In this document: one piece after another, positions 49,878-61,339 of the stretch
Layout of the letters: every line of letters starts with the position of its first letter
Numbering within the stretch: the stretch's first letter is position 1
NCBI GenBank assembly: GCA_030141605.1
Contig: JAQGDQ010000431.1
Span: 1-62,000, forward strand
Length of the DNA: 62,000 bases
Origin: Tubiluchus corallicola
Taxonomy: Eukaryota > Priapulida > Priapulimorpha > Priapulimorphida > Tubiluchidae
Direction: 5' to 3'
The notes under the pieces: generated by a model
What the model was told of the DNA's origin: nothing
Database searches by the model: none
Seen by the model: the letters and a program-made list of their open reading frames with translations, nothing else
Made by a program: the position numbers and the translations under genes

Positions 49878-50221
49878 ATTATGAAGTTAGAAACTGTTAG
49901 TTGAATGAGTTTGGCTTCTAAGCAGATCTATTTCGCATGCACTCATCGCATGATTATGCGTGCCTTAATTTATTGCATTGCAAAGAATACGCCAAGTTGT
50001 TTATATTCGCCAGAAATTTGTTTATTTGACGCTCTCAACTGTGGAAGCTTCAGTGTGCATACGACTCGTGTAGAAGACCATCTTGAAATAGTTAACACAA
50101 TTTACTTTGGACAAATAAATGTATGTGACTCTAGGAGATAACATACAGTGAAGTTTCCTCCCTGAGCGATGGTCAGACTACATAAAGGTTCTTTCACATT
50201 TATTCAGAAATGTTACTACAT
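49878..50221. other. Unassigned interval
   Basis: Nothing recognised; a 78-codon frame at 49905-50141 lacks any motif. Confidence 0.45.
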
Positions 50222-50402
50222 TTAAAGAAAAGGAAAAGTCATTCAGTATGTCCGGTTTATTTTTCTGTTAACACTTAAACTTAGAAAAATATAACAAAGA
50301 AATTTGCAAAGAACTGCCTATACAGCATAAATTTAAAATATACTACGTCTGAATGGAAATGATGTTCAGACGTGGCGTTTGCCGCCATTCACTTGAAATT
50401 CA
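50222..50402 (-). mobile_element. MITE family D fragment
   Basis: TCATTCAGTATGTCCGGTTT, AAGAAATTTGCAAAGAACTG and GCCGCCATTCACTTGAAATT match the end of D4 (33424-33605). The copy stops where a 45-bp minisatellite begins. Confidence 0.83.
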
Positions 50403-50416
50403 GGTATCGTATTATT

Positions 50417-51275
50417 ATTATTAAAGCCTTCACCTTTAGTTGTGTGAACTCACTTATTTCTACTGTTAGAGCTTTCGCCTTGAGTTGTGTGAGCTCACGT
50501 ATACCTACTATTAGAGCCTTCACCTTGAGTTGTATGAGCTCACATATATCTACTATTAGAGCCTTCACCTTGAGTTGTATGAGCTCACATATATCTACTA
50601 TTAGAGCCTTCACCTTGAGTTGTATGAGCTCACATATATCTACTATATGAGCCTTCACCTTGAGTTGTATGAGTTCACATATATCTACTATTAGAGCCTT
50701 CACCTTGAGTTGTGTGAGCTCACATATATCTACTATTAGAGCCTTCACCTTGAGTTGTATGAGCTCACATATATCTACTATTAGAGCCTTCACCTTGAGT
50801 TGTATGAGCTCACATATATCTACTATTAGAGCCTTCACCTTGAGTTGTATGAGCTCACATATATCTACTATTAGAGCCTTCACCTTGAGTTGTATGAGCT
50901 CACATATATCTACTATTAGAGCCTTCACCTTGAGTTGTGTGAGCTAACATATATCTACTATTAGAGCCTTCACCTTGAGTTGTATGAGCTCACATATATC
51001 TACTATTAGAGCCTTCACCTTGAGTTGTATGAGCTCACATATATCTACTATTAGAGCCTTCACCTTGAGTTGTATGAGCTCACATATATCTACTATTAGA
51101 GCCTTCACCTTGAGTTGTGTGAGCTAACATATATCTACTATTAGAGCCTTCACCTTGAGTTGTATGAGCTCACATATATCTACTATTAGAGCCTTCACCT
51201 TGAGTTGTATGAGCTCACATATATCTACTATTAGAGCCTTCACCTTGTGTGAGCTCACGTATATCTATTATTAGA
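50417..51275 (+). repeat. 45-bp minisatellite (about 19 copies)
   Basis: The unit is GAGCCTTCACCTTGAGTTGT, ATGAGCTCACATATATCTAC and TATTA. Units are extremely homogeneous, with a GTGTGAGCTAACAT variant recurring four units apart, showing block duplication. A 15-residue periodic frame stays open on both strands; not considered a protein. Confidence 0.97.
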
Positions 51276-51684
51276 GAGTTCACCTTGAATTGTGTTTTTA
51301 TACTTTGAAATTGTTGGGAAGCCAACAACTATTAGTAACACTAAGATGTTATTTTATCAACTTTATTAAGGCTTCATGGTTTTATAAGTCTTCCACTCGT
51401 TAAGTGGGAATTTTGGCTGTAACATTAAATCAAAATCAATAAAAAAAACAAACTTTAAATCACGAATTAATATATTTTAGTAAAAACAGGTAGTTGTATT
51501 GTAAAATACATATTTTGTCTTTTGAAAAGCGAAATTTAAAATTTTATTAATTCATTTTATTTACGAGTTTCAGATGACAAGTTAAAGGAAAAAGTAGTCC
51601 AGTACCTAAATAACACTCCGCGAGTACAGAGAATTTTGTTTTTGTGTTAAAGTATTTTCTGTTTTAATTTAACAAAAAAAGAAA
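51276..51684. other. Unassigned interval
   Basis: AT-rich, nothing recognised. Confidence 0.5.
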
Positions 51685-52232
51685 AACACAAGAAAAGGGG
51701 TACCTGAAGTAGGTTTCAGAAAAATGACCTTAAAAATTATAGACTTTGCAGCAATTTTATGCATATATCGTACTCGTGTTAAAAAGAATTTTTGTTTGTT
51801 TTCATTTTAAATCTTCCGCAATACTGTTCCGACCGTTACATGACGTCATATACGCACGACGTAAATCAGAGAAGAAAAGGCAATGCTAAATTATGTCCCA
51901 AAAAACTTTCCATGTAAATCTATATTACCTACCTTATATTACCTATATAACATTTCGCTTACCTGCTGGAAAGACTTATGTAACTAGAAAAGAAAATTAT
52001 TAATTATTTAAAATGTTTCACCAATTGGTAAAATGTCGTTGACTCACCTTCCAGGGTGCACCACTCACTAACCGAAAAACACCTTTTTAATCTTATTGGC
52101 AAGATACAGTAATTTAAAATTTTACTTAGTTAGTGATGTGTGCGCTACGAATGCTTTACAGAATGTTATCCAAACTTGCTTCAAATGACATCGTCAAAAT
52201 GGTCATCGTGGGAATTTAAATTTATAAGTTTT
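51685..52232 (+). mobile_element. MITE family E copy 4, 3' truncated
   Basis: ACAAGAAAAGGGGTACCTGA to ATTTAAATTTATAAGTTTTA. TGACGTCA at 51841. A small tandem duplication (TATATTACCTA) lies at 51921-51956. Confidence 0.85.
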
Positions 52233-52594
52233 ATCAATAACTGGAGAATATCAAAAAACAAATAACGCTCTAGACTCATTATAAGTGTCTATACTATAAA
52301 AATACACTACTTGTACGGAAACTTACATGGCAAAAAAGCTAGCATGAAAGTAGCAAAAAGTATCAAAAAGTATTAAAATTCACTATATTTCATAAGTCAC
52401 CATCGTGTCATCATGTACACAAATTTGTAGATATGTAATGTAGTATTTTACTGTTTTCAGTCTATTGTTTTTTAATTTAGATTAACTGACACAATTGCAC
52501 ACATCAGTCTGTCACTCTCTGGTTATACACTAATTTTGTGTATGATGTAACTTGTTTTATTCTGCACTAGTGTATCATTTTTGCAATAAAGATT

Positions 52595-52626
<32 letters not shown>

Positions 52627-53228
52627 GAGCAAAAATGTCAAATTTGTTGTTTATACTTACCTTTGCTTTTTGACTTCAGATCAATGTAGGTATCCTCAAC
52701 GTTGCTTCATTCGAGTCATCTTTAACTCCTGGTCAAATAGATAAATTTGAATTTTTTTTGTACGATTTTTCAAATTTGAACAAATAAACAACTTTCAAAT
52801 CAGCTGCTAAATCAATAACGTTTGATTTAAAATTTGGAACGATTTTCCTTTAAAGAGTAACACCCACACTAGTAGCTGTTCATTGTTAAAACAGCGACTG
52901 TTAAGCACAGATCTCTCTGATGCAGTGACTTACATACTATGTGCGCATGCTCGGTAACTTCATGCTGTTTCGTCCACTGGCTTCGTGACTTCATGTGAGA
53001 AGGTGCGCGCTTTGCAAAATCGAACACAGATCAATCGTCACTAGAATCTACTAAATTTCAGCATCATTTCTCACTCATCCGAGTTTTGATCATAAACACT
53101 TACTGAACAAATTTAATATCAACTGAAGCAAACTAACAGTTTACATGGTTAGATTATAGGAAGAACTGACAGGATTCTATACGCTGGTAAAGCTTAAAGC
53201 ACTAGAAAACCCTTTGCTTACACAAATA
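52233..53228. other. Unassigned interval with a short (TA)n
   Basis: 52597-52626 is (TA)n. Otherwise no gene or repeat recognised. Confidence 0.5.
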
Positions 53229-53870
53229 TTAAAGGAAGACAGGATGAAAACTACCTAGCACAATTAATACTGCAAAAGCGTTTCTGATAATTAAATAATA
53301 GATTAAAAACTTACTTAACGGCAGGTGATCCCAACTATTATTATTATTATTATTATTAAGAGTTTATTTCATATAAAAATATACAGTTTACAAAGATAAA
53401 GATGTTAGTAAAAAAGGTAATGCGATATTAGTAAAGTAACATATCTACAGACATTCAACTTTATAATTGATGACATCACAAACTAACATAATTTTCAACG
53501 GCAAAAATATTCCACGAGCGTGTTGCACGTGTTTCCGAAAGCGAAAATTGAAGTACGGTGCTACTGTAAGGTATTCAGTGTGTTGTACTAAAACTAGGCA
53601 AGTTTTAAAATAAAAATTCAAATTTCAAATTTATCGCTGTGCTCACGCATGAGCTGTCGAACGTGTGTAGTTCCTCACAAACTAGCACATCTGAAGTGAG
53701 AGGTACGGCGAAATGCATGACGAAATATAACTAGTGGCGCGAACGTGAAATTGTGTTTGTGTAGTATTCATTTTTCGCATAAGTGATTTTTGAAAAAATA
53801 ATATGCTTCCTTTCAATATCTTAAAACTAGATTGTGTTGATCTACAGTTTAAGATACGGTTCGGTTTTGC
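53229..53870 (+). mobile_element. MITE family B copy 4, interrupted by a retroelement tail
   Basis: Starts TTAAAGGAAGACAGGATGAA and ends AGATACGGTTCGGTTTTGC. The consensus phrase CCAACTATTGATGACATCAC is split after CCAACTAT by the insertion at 53336-53466. The segment CCTGTTTTT...CTAACTAGC is deleted. Confidence 0.86.
53336..53466 (-). mobile_element. 5'-truncated retroelement 3' tail nested in B4
   Basis: (ATT)n then AAGAGTTTATTTCATATAAA ... ACATTCAACTTTATAATTGA: the reverse complement of 6814-6945. Confidence 0.75.
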
Positions 53871-55429
53871 AAAATTGCAAACAAGATACCTAAAAGTCAC
53901 TATACACTGTCGTGAACGCTTGGTACAGACCTCAAGTCAAGTCCTGGACTAACAAACATGTGAACTTCATTAAGAAATCCTGTTTTTACCAACACGCCAT
54001 CTTCTGGTCTTCGCTGAGTAATTACAAGTTGGCAAAACTGATTGGTGTAATCCGAGCTGGCACAGATTGGAATGAACTGCCTCGTATAGACCACGAGATG
54101 GTACCGAGGCAAAATCTCGAGTTATAGCAAAGAATCCACAGTTCGAAAGGATGTCAGTGGAACTTAGCTTACTGTTATCCCTAATGATAGGTGAGGTTAA
54201 CAGACGCGTGGTCACGGTGTGCGGTTAGTGACAGAAGAAGTCGGTCATTTTATGCATGACAAACCTTGTATGGGATCGAAGTTGGTTGATTTATCACTCC
54301 GCATAGGTCTGTTTCAGAAAGCCTATCACAAATAATCATCAACATCTGTTAGCATAGCAAAGACTATTGTAATTAGAAATTTTCACAAGTTTGTTGTACT
54401 CCTCAGAGCAGCAAAAATTAACCAATACAATTTGTTATTTATTACGTGTGTTTTTTAGCTCTATAGCTGTAATGTTATAGCTCCCATTTTGTACTTTTGT
54501 ATTTTGTTGTTGGTTTGTTGTATGTATGTAATAATAGTATAATGTATTTGCCAATAATAAAAACTATCAAGTTACAATAATCTTTCCATTTATTTTACTA
54601 ACATACTAACCATAAGCTTTACATATTTACAAAATTTTAATCACAAACTGTCATAATTATCTTCATAAACATTCCCATTTTGCCCTCTAGGTGGCTCCGT
54701 TCGCTGCGGCTTCCTTGGTCTCCCTAAACATGCATAATCTAATGTTGTTGTTTATGTAAATAAGTTGACAAACATACACATTATTGGTAATATCTATTTT
54801 ATGTATCATCATTGTAAAATCTATTGTAAAACTGTTGTTGTGTTAATTCAAATAAATTGAAATTGGAAGAAGAGCAACGCCGAGTTTGCTCTGCAAATGG
54901 ATGGACAGTTTCTGCCCACAACATCGGTTGTAAATCTCGGTTATTTACCAGATTATTGAGGGAAGGCGCAGGCGCAGTCTAACGAGGCTAATTAAGACCC
55001 CTCTCTCGGGTCTGCTTGTCATTATACAGATTATTTTTGATAATTTGCTACATTCCTGTCCTCCCAGAATCACGTAAACTAACTATGCCTGTCTTTGAGC
55101 GTTGTACACTAGCTTGCAAAGTGACAAGTTGTGTAAAAAATCATCCCAGAGCATCAGCCTCTGCTGCCCTCTTCATGAATCTCCATCCTGATATTATTAA
55201 TAAGTGGTTCGATGGATAATTCTATAACCTCCCCGTGAGCACCACGCGTTGAAAAGAATTTTTACTAGTGCAGCACATGCGTAATTTATTATCTGCTAGG
55301 ATGTACGTAGATTTTTATTATGAGAAGCTTTTCACGAGGCCCCCATCAGATTCCAACCTTCAGCACCAAGGAGAGGGGTTCAGGCGGTACTTTGCTACAG
55401 GGCCCGTGAAGCGCCGGAGCCCATAAATA
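53871..55429. other. Unassigned interval
   Basis: Overlapping 66-82-codon frames at 53880-54215 on both strands give no family match. 54540 carries an AATAATAAAAACTATC retroelement-like tail. 55370-55428 (CTACAGGGCCCGTGAAGCGC) has hAT-terminus character. No gene called. Confidence 0.35.
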
Positions 55430-56056
55430 TTAAAGGAAGACGGGTTTTATCTTTCATAAGCTACCCCATTTTCAAGTCCCATAAAAAATACATATTTTAA
55501 CACAAATAACACTGTAAAAGCGTTTCTGATAATTAAATAATAAATTTAAAACTTAATTAACGGCGTGCGAACCCAAATAGTGATGACATCACAAACTAAC
55601 ACAATTTTCGATATCAAAAATATTCCACGAGCGTGTTGCACGTGTTTGAGAAAAGGAAAATTGAAGTACAGTGCTACTGTAAAATATTCAGTGTGTTGTA
55701 ATAAAACTAGGCAAGTTTTAAGATAAAACTTCAATTTTAAAATTTACCGCTGTGCTCCCGCGTAAGCCGTCGAACGTGTGTAGTTCATCACAAACAAACA
55801 TATGTGAACTGAGAAGTGCCACACCTGTTTTTTATGCAATGCGTTTCTGAAATACCCACGCTAGTACCCGTCTAACTAGCGAATGGCAAAATGCAAGTAA
55901 CAGTGAAAAACTAGTGGCGCGAACGTGAAATTGCGTTTGTGTGGTAATAATTCTTTCACGTAAGTCACTTTTGAAAAAATGGTATGTTTCTTTCAATATT
56001 TTAAAGCGCAGATTGTTTTGACCTACAGTTTAAGATTAAGTCCGGTTTTGCTTTAA
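55430..56056 (+). mobile_element. MITE family B copy 5 (complete)
   Basis: TTAAAGGAAGACGGGTTTTA to AAGTCCGGTTTTGCTTTAA, TTAA at both ends. Shares CACGAGCGTGTTGCACGTG and CCCGTCTAACTAGCGAATGG. Immediately followed by an hAT transposase fragment. Confidence 0.9.
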
Positions 56057-56067
56057 ATTTTGTTCAT

Positions 56068-56361
56068 TGTATGATCAGTATTCGTGTTGATCCTGCTACT
56101 GTTGCTTCTGCAGAGAGCTCATTCAGCAAACTAAAGCAGGTTAAAAACTTCCTTGGACCCACAATGACACGGGGACGATTAGTAGACCTGGCAAGATTGA
56201 GTATTGAAGCTGAACTTGCAAGGAAGATCAATTTTGATGAAGTTATTCGTTGTTTTGCTGGGAAAAAGCAAGAAAAGCCACTTTATTTAGCTGGAAATTT
56301 ACATCGTTTGTTATTTGAAAGTACAGTAGTAAACCAAACCAAAGGAAATGATTCTTATTAG
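56068..56361 (+). pseudogene. hAT transposase C-terminal dimerisation fragment, ZMYM-type
   Basis: A 96-codon frame (ATG at 56071) reads VDPATVASAESSFSKLKQVK, then FLGPTMTRGRLVDLARLSIE and a FDEVIRCFAGKK tail. This matches the hAT C-terminal dimerisation domain (TVASAERSFSKLKLIK, RLSGLALLSIE type) of ZMYM1/ZMYM6-like and TTF-type elements. The catalytic core upstream is absent; only 11 bp separate the fragment from the B5 TTAA, so the element was cut before or by other events. The frame is intact to the stop, suggesting a relatively young fragment. Not thought to be a host gene. Confidence 0.85.
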
Positions 56362-56503
56362 CACTCTGTCTACGTTAGATTCGGAGTATGTATTCTCTAG
56401 CCGAGATAATAATGCTATAAATGCTTTTGCAAATCTTATCTCGGATGAATTCTTATCGTCTTTCGCCCGTATATAAACAGTCTGAAATTCTACAACTCGC
56501 GTC

Positions 56504-56768
56504 GTGTTTTCTATATGCTGTTTTGTTTTTATTTATGATTATGTGTAACTTACTTTAGAATTGGTAATTATGTTTATTATAATTGTACTCGTTGTTCTGT
56601 ATGTCTATTGTATATGATCGTTGTCTTTCATTGTGTCTCATGCGTTGGATTCTAAATTATATATATAAAAACATGTTTAATACTTTGTAAATGTGTTTAC
56701 AAATTTAAAATGCAAATAGAGGGAATGTATATTGTACATAGTTGTTTAAAATAAATAATAATAATAAT

Positions 56769-56805
<37 letters not shown>

Positions 56806-57105
56806 GCAACAACAACAATAATAATAATAATAATAATAATATGTGTTTTCTATATGCTGTTTTGTTTTTATTTATGATTATGTGTAACTTACTAGAATTG
56901 GTAATTATGTTTATTATAATTGTACTCGTTGTTCTGTATGTCTATTGTATATGATCGTTGTCTTTCATTGTGTCTCATGCGTTGGATTCTAAATTATATA
57001 TATAAAAACATGTTTAATACTTTGTAAATGTGTTTACAAATTTAAAATGCAAATAGAGGGAATGTATATTGTACATAGTTGTTTAAAATAAATAATAATA
57101 ATAAT

Positions 57106-57142
<37 letters not shown>

Positions 57143-57430
57143 GCAACAACAACAATAATAATAATAATAATAATAATAATATGTGTTTTCTATATGCTGT
57201 TTTGTTTTTATTTATGATTATGTGTAACTTACTAGAATTGGTAATTATGTTTATTATAATTGTACTCGTTGTTCTGTATGTCTATTGTATATGATCGTTG
57301 TCTTTCATTGTGTCTCATGCGTTGGATTCTAAATTATATATATAAAAATATGTTTAATACTTTGTAAATGTGTTTACAAATTTAAAATGCAAATAGAGGG
57401 AATGTATATTGTACATAGTTTTTTAAAATA

Positions 57431-57440
<10 letters not shown>
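56504..57440 (+). repeat. ~340-bp tandem triplication with (TAA/CAA)n borders
   Basis: GTGTTTTCTATATGCTGTTT starts units at 56504, 56843 and 57183. Units contain TTGTCTTTCATTGTGTCTCA and AAATAGAGGGAATGTATATT and end in (AAT)n(CAA)n(AAT)n. They are almost identical; unit 1 alone has ACTTTAGAATT. They lie just 3' of the hAT fragment and may derive from its 3' flank. Two near-identical 70-71-codon frames inside are repeat artefacts. Confidence 0.94.
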
Positions 57441-57507
<67 letters not shown>

Positions 57508-57509
57508 TG

Positions 57510-57551
<42 letters not shown>

Positions 57552-57552
57552 G
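57432..57552 (+). repeat. (AAT)n-(GAC)n-(AAT)n microsatellite
   Basis: Third unit's tail, with a ~36-bp (GAC)n block at 57472-57507 replacing the (CAA)n seen in units 1 and 2. Confidence 0.95.
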
Positions 57553-59078
57553 TAACAGACAGTAACAGTAATAGCAGTAAATGAACTGAGACGTATTATG
57601 ATTCATTGTGAATAAACATATTTCTGTTATTAAGAAATAAAGATTACTGAACATTATTGTATATTATATTCTTCGTGCCTTTGTACAGGCGAGAGAGGTG
57701 GCCCAGAATTTGTGTTGCTCAGGCACATAAAAATTCTTTCGGCGTCCCAGGGGCAACCTCCATTCCAGTAACTAATGACACAAAACGCGATTGTTTATTG
57801 ATGATTATCTCTTGTTGACTGATTGAATAAACAAATTCGACGCGAAACTATGGTCGAAGGACTCACTGAACTGGAGATGGCTCCATCTATTGTGAATTAG
57901 AGGAGTTTTAGGCTGTAGAGCCCCACTCGAAAATGATTATCGACGCCATTTTTAGTAGAAAATGGCGAATCAAAGGTCTGAGTTCATCAGTCAAAACAGA
58001 TTTCGTTCCAGTATTTTCCTGTAAAGTTTCATGACCATCCATTACGAAATTTCAGATAAAGATGATGATTAATCTTTTGTTTTTGTACCTGTTTACGCAA
58101 ATAGACCTCTAGCTGCAGGCAGATCTTAAGTTAATTGCAAACACCCACACAAACACATACTAACTTGATCTAGTGGCTGCTTTAAAACATCATAATTATT
58201 ATAGCATCAGATTTTAGAATATTGTTATTGGTCAACTAAGTAGTATTATAGGTAACACAGTAGTTTTAAATAAGTTCATTATGGTGGGGAGCCTTAATCC
58301 ATTTACAACGTCTTAAACTTTTTTCAACAATGCTGTTATTGCCGCCATCTTGAATCCAAAATGGCTAGTCGAAAATTCGACTCCATTAATCGATGTAGAA
58401 TTCATGTGAACGTTCGTGACGATCCACTGCGAATTCACTGAGCCTTAAGCTACGAATCCAAGTGCGCATAACAAAAATGTAAAGAATCAAAAACAAACAA
58501 TCAAACAAACAAAAACAAGAAAGAAATGATGTGGCAGAGGCTGAACCGACGATCAATCAATGATATTAGCTATACCACGTTATACAGGTTGGCCCTTTAA
58601 AACATTACAATAGTTTCTCAGTGTTTCTTTATTGAATAATTAGGCTACAGATACATTCATTGTTTCCTATATAAACTTTCTTGGGCAATAACTGAAGCCC
58701 TAATGCAAACAAAGATGATAAGACGTGTTTATTTTCACGGAAGCTGAAGTAATAAGACCATACCTTTTCAGCATGGTGTCTAATTAAACTTGCATGTAGA
58801 CAGGATATATTACAGAAATAGCAGCTTTCTTCTGAAATGTACGTGTTTGTAGGTAAGGCTTGATGTACATGAGCTGTGCTTCTTCTATAGATAATGTAAT
58901 TACAGTTACATTAGTTGCATGTTGTCGGTAAAGCTATAAGCTGCATAAATTGCACACAGGTGCATCTACACCTGACTGTGAGTAAGCTATTCTTGGAACA
59001 GAGAACTTGTCAGGATATCGTAGTACATTAAGACGTCCTACAGAAGTGTGAGACGTTTCTAATGTGCAAAATATCAAA
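57553..59078. other. Unassigned interval
   Basis: No gene, RNA or repeat recognised. Confidence 0.5.
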
Positions 59079-59150
59079 GCGGCGTCACTATTAACCAATA
59101 GCTATAGCCTAGGGCGCCAACGTTTCAGGGGCGTCACATTTTGGAAAAAT
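59079..59150 (+). mobile_element. MITE family F terminal fragment
   Basis: TTAACCAATAGCTATAGCCT, AGGGCGCCAACGTTTCAGGG and GCGTCACATTTT match the F left end (45995-46060). A C-rich run (59158-59178) follows. Confidence 0.75.
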
Positions 59151-60232
59151 TCTTATTCCCCCCCCACCCCACCCCCCGGAAAATGTGTATACTTTATATT
59201 TATGAAGAAAAACAAGAAGAAAATAGTAAGTGCAGAAATTTAGCGATAATACAAAACGTTGGTAATGCCACACCTTGTATGACTCTTTTCAATATAGGGT
59301 ACTTTAAGGAGTATTATTTTCATCAACACGTCAAAAATTAATGTAATCAAAGTAAATCTTATAATTAATTTCGACGGTATACGGTTTAATATATTTATTA
59401 TAATGAAACTCAAGGCTACAGCTCCAACGACGGCACCATTCTCGGCGATCTGTAGGCCCTATATCAAACGAAAGGTCTCGATCTAGGGCGTCTATTTGAC
59501 GGTTTATTCTAGTGTCGACTATTTGACCAGGAGGAACGGGGGCAAAACCCTCCTAAATGGCCCTTTTTGGCCGTTTTTTCGCAAAACTTATACCTCCTAT
59601 TTCTAGCGAATTAATAAAATGAAATCACACAGCGATCCTGTAAACAGTATGTATTTTAAAATAAACTTCTGCGGGCACTTTAAATACACACATTATTATG
59701 TGTTCCTTTTACTTTGAGGCTTAATATGTTATAATATAATACCATAATAGTAATTAGGTAATATGTAAAAGCCTCCCTATAAATAGAGGGAATTGTATAC
59801 ATGTACATTTATATAATAAAAATAGTTATCATAATAATAACTTGAGGCTTGAGTCATCACTGTTGTTGTGACGCACAGAATCGACAATTTAACAGAAAAC
59901 GTAGCGCCATCTGTTGTACTAAGAAACAGCAAAGCAAAATTTATCAATAAAAAGGCACAATTTTATACACACAGATAGCTGATGCGAACCGTGACGACCA
60001 TATTGGTGGCAGTAGCCTCAAAATGAAAAACTGAACATTTCTCAATTGTATAAAAGGCCATAAAAATTGTTTCAAAATAGTGCAAGTGAATTACATCAAA
60101 AGGCATTCGAATTAATTTTATTGCAGAAAGTTTATCTATGTACCCTAATAAGCCTTCTCTTCATGTACAAAGCAATTCAATTCTTTTAACTTTATTTTCA
60201 AATTTCAAACGCTTTGTTACTGCATCAACTTC
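59151..60232. other. Unassigned interval
   Basis: 59158-59178 is almost pure C (G-quadruplex potential on the minus strand). 59410-59600 is GC-richer and low-copy with no recognisable motif. Otherwise AT-rich. Confidence 0.45.
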
Positions 60233-60590
60233 TTTTCTTCAGGTCTGCTTAATCATTACCTATTTGTCTTTTGTTAAAACATAATTAGTACAGAGTTTAC
60301 TGTATCAATTTCTTTTCCACTGGCTTGCTTAATCATTACCTACTTGGCTTTTCGTAAATACATAATTAGTGCCTAAGTTACTGCATCAATTTGTTTACTA
60401 CTGATCTGTTATTATCTATTTGGTTTCTGTTAACTACTTAATTAGTAGTGCATAATAGGTTCTGCCTACATAAACTGGTTGTATGTTTATTAATTTACCA
60501 CTGATGATGACAGCAGTCAAAACATTTGGCATGATTTTAACTTTTTAATGTAAAAGTTTTTATTAAATGTGCGTTTTTAATAGTGTTTTA
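60233..60590 (+). repeat. Dispersed repeat G, copy 2
   Basis: Three ~80-bp subunits (TTAATCATTACCTA, AAATACATAATTAGTGC, CTGCATCAATTTGTTTAC), then GGTTCTGCCTACATAAACTG, ACTGATGATGACAGCAGTCA and AACATTTGGCATGATTTTAA. Same order as 36985-37325. Confidence 0.75.
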
Positions 60591-60981
60591 ACTATAAACA
60601 TTACAATTATGGCTTTTAAACCAACGTAAAAGTTGCATGACTGAGATTTATCATCTTCCACAATTTTTATTCAAAATCAGTTTTGAGATTTATGGAATTT
60701 TTTGTGCGAGATGCAAATTTTACAAGAAACTGGTAACAGAGCAGTTGATTAAAACTGAAAACAATTAAAATTCATGTGAAATCTTTCTACAAGGTTTATT
60801 GTGAATTCAACTAACGTAGCCATAATACAAGTAACAAGTTAACAACAGTCAAATGAGAAAGTAAACTAAGGTGTACTTACAGAGAAAAATAAGACAACTT
60901 ATAAATATTAAATAATAATATAAATATATTAAAAGAAAATCATTGTAAACATAGATCTTGTAAAAACACAATGAAGCTAAG
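60591..60981. other. Unassigned interval
   Basis: AT-rich, nothing recognised. Confidence 0.5.
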
Positions 60982-61339
60982 CAATGTCTTTTCACAGTTC
61001 CAGCGATTGATGACGATCGTGAAAAGGTCAAAGGTTAAGTGTACCTGGCAACACATTTGTGTACACTTGAAAACATCTCGCAGTCCATGCTGTTGTAATA
61101 GTAACAGTTTCAACAGCTAACTAGAACCTTACCTAGTTCATTTTTTCTTGTTCTCAAGCAAGATCCTGCTGGTAAATCACCCTATGCACAGACTAATGCA
61201 TAATTCAAGTGAAGTTACAGAATTAACGTTATCCACATGTCACATGACGATTGCAGTTAAGACGCGCTGTTCTGGTACACTTAACCTTTGACCTACAGCA
61301 ACTGGGCTCGCGCACAACGAAACAATAAAAAGGGTTACT
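60982..61339 (-). mobile_element. MITE family A, near full-length, diverged
   Basis: AATGTCTTTTCACAGTTCC at left and GAAACAATAAAAAGGGTTACT at right (in two words). The right GC-rich palindrome is degraded to CTGGGCTCGCGCA. Interior segments CCTTACCTAGTTCATTTTTT and AAGCAAGATCCTGCTGG are intact. Confidence 0.85.

Noticed and set aside
50389-50947. Repeat protein with a 15-residue period
   Set aside because: The 45-bp period keeps both strands open equally. No start context, signal or family; homogeneity is at the DNA level, including silent positions.
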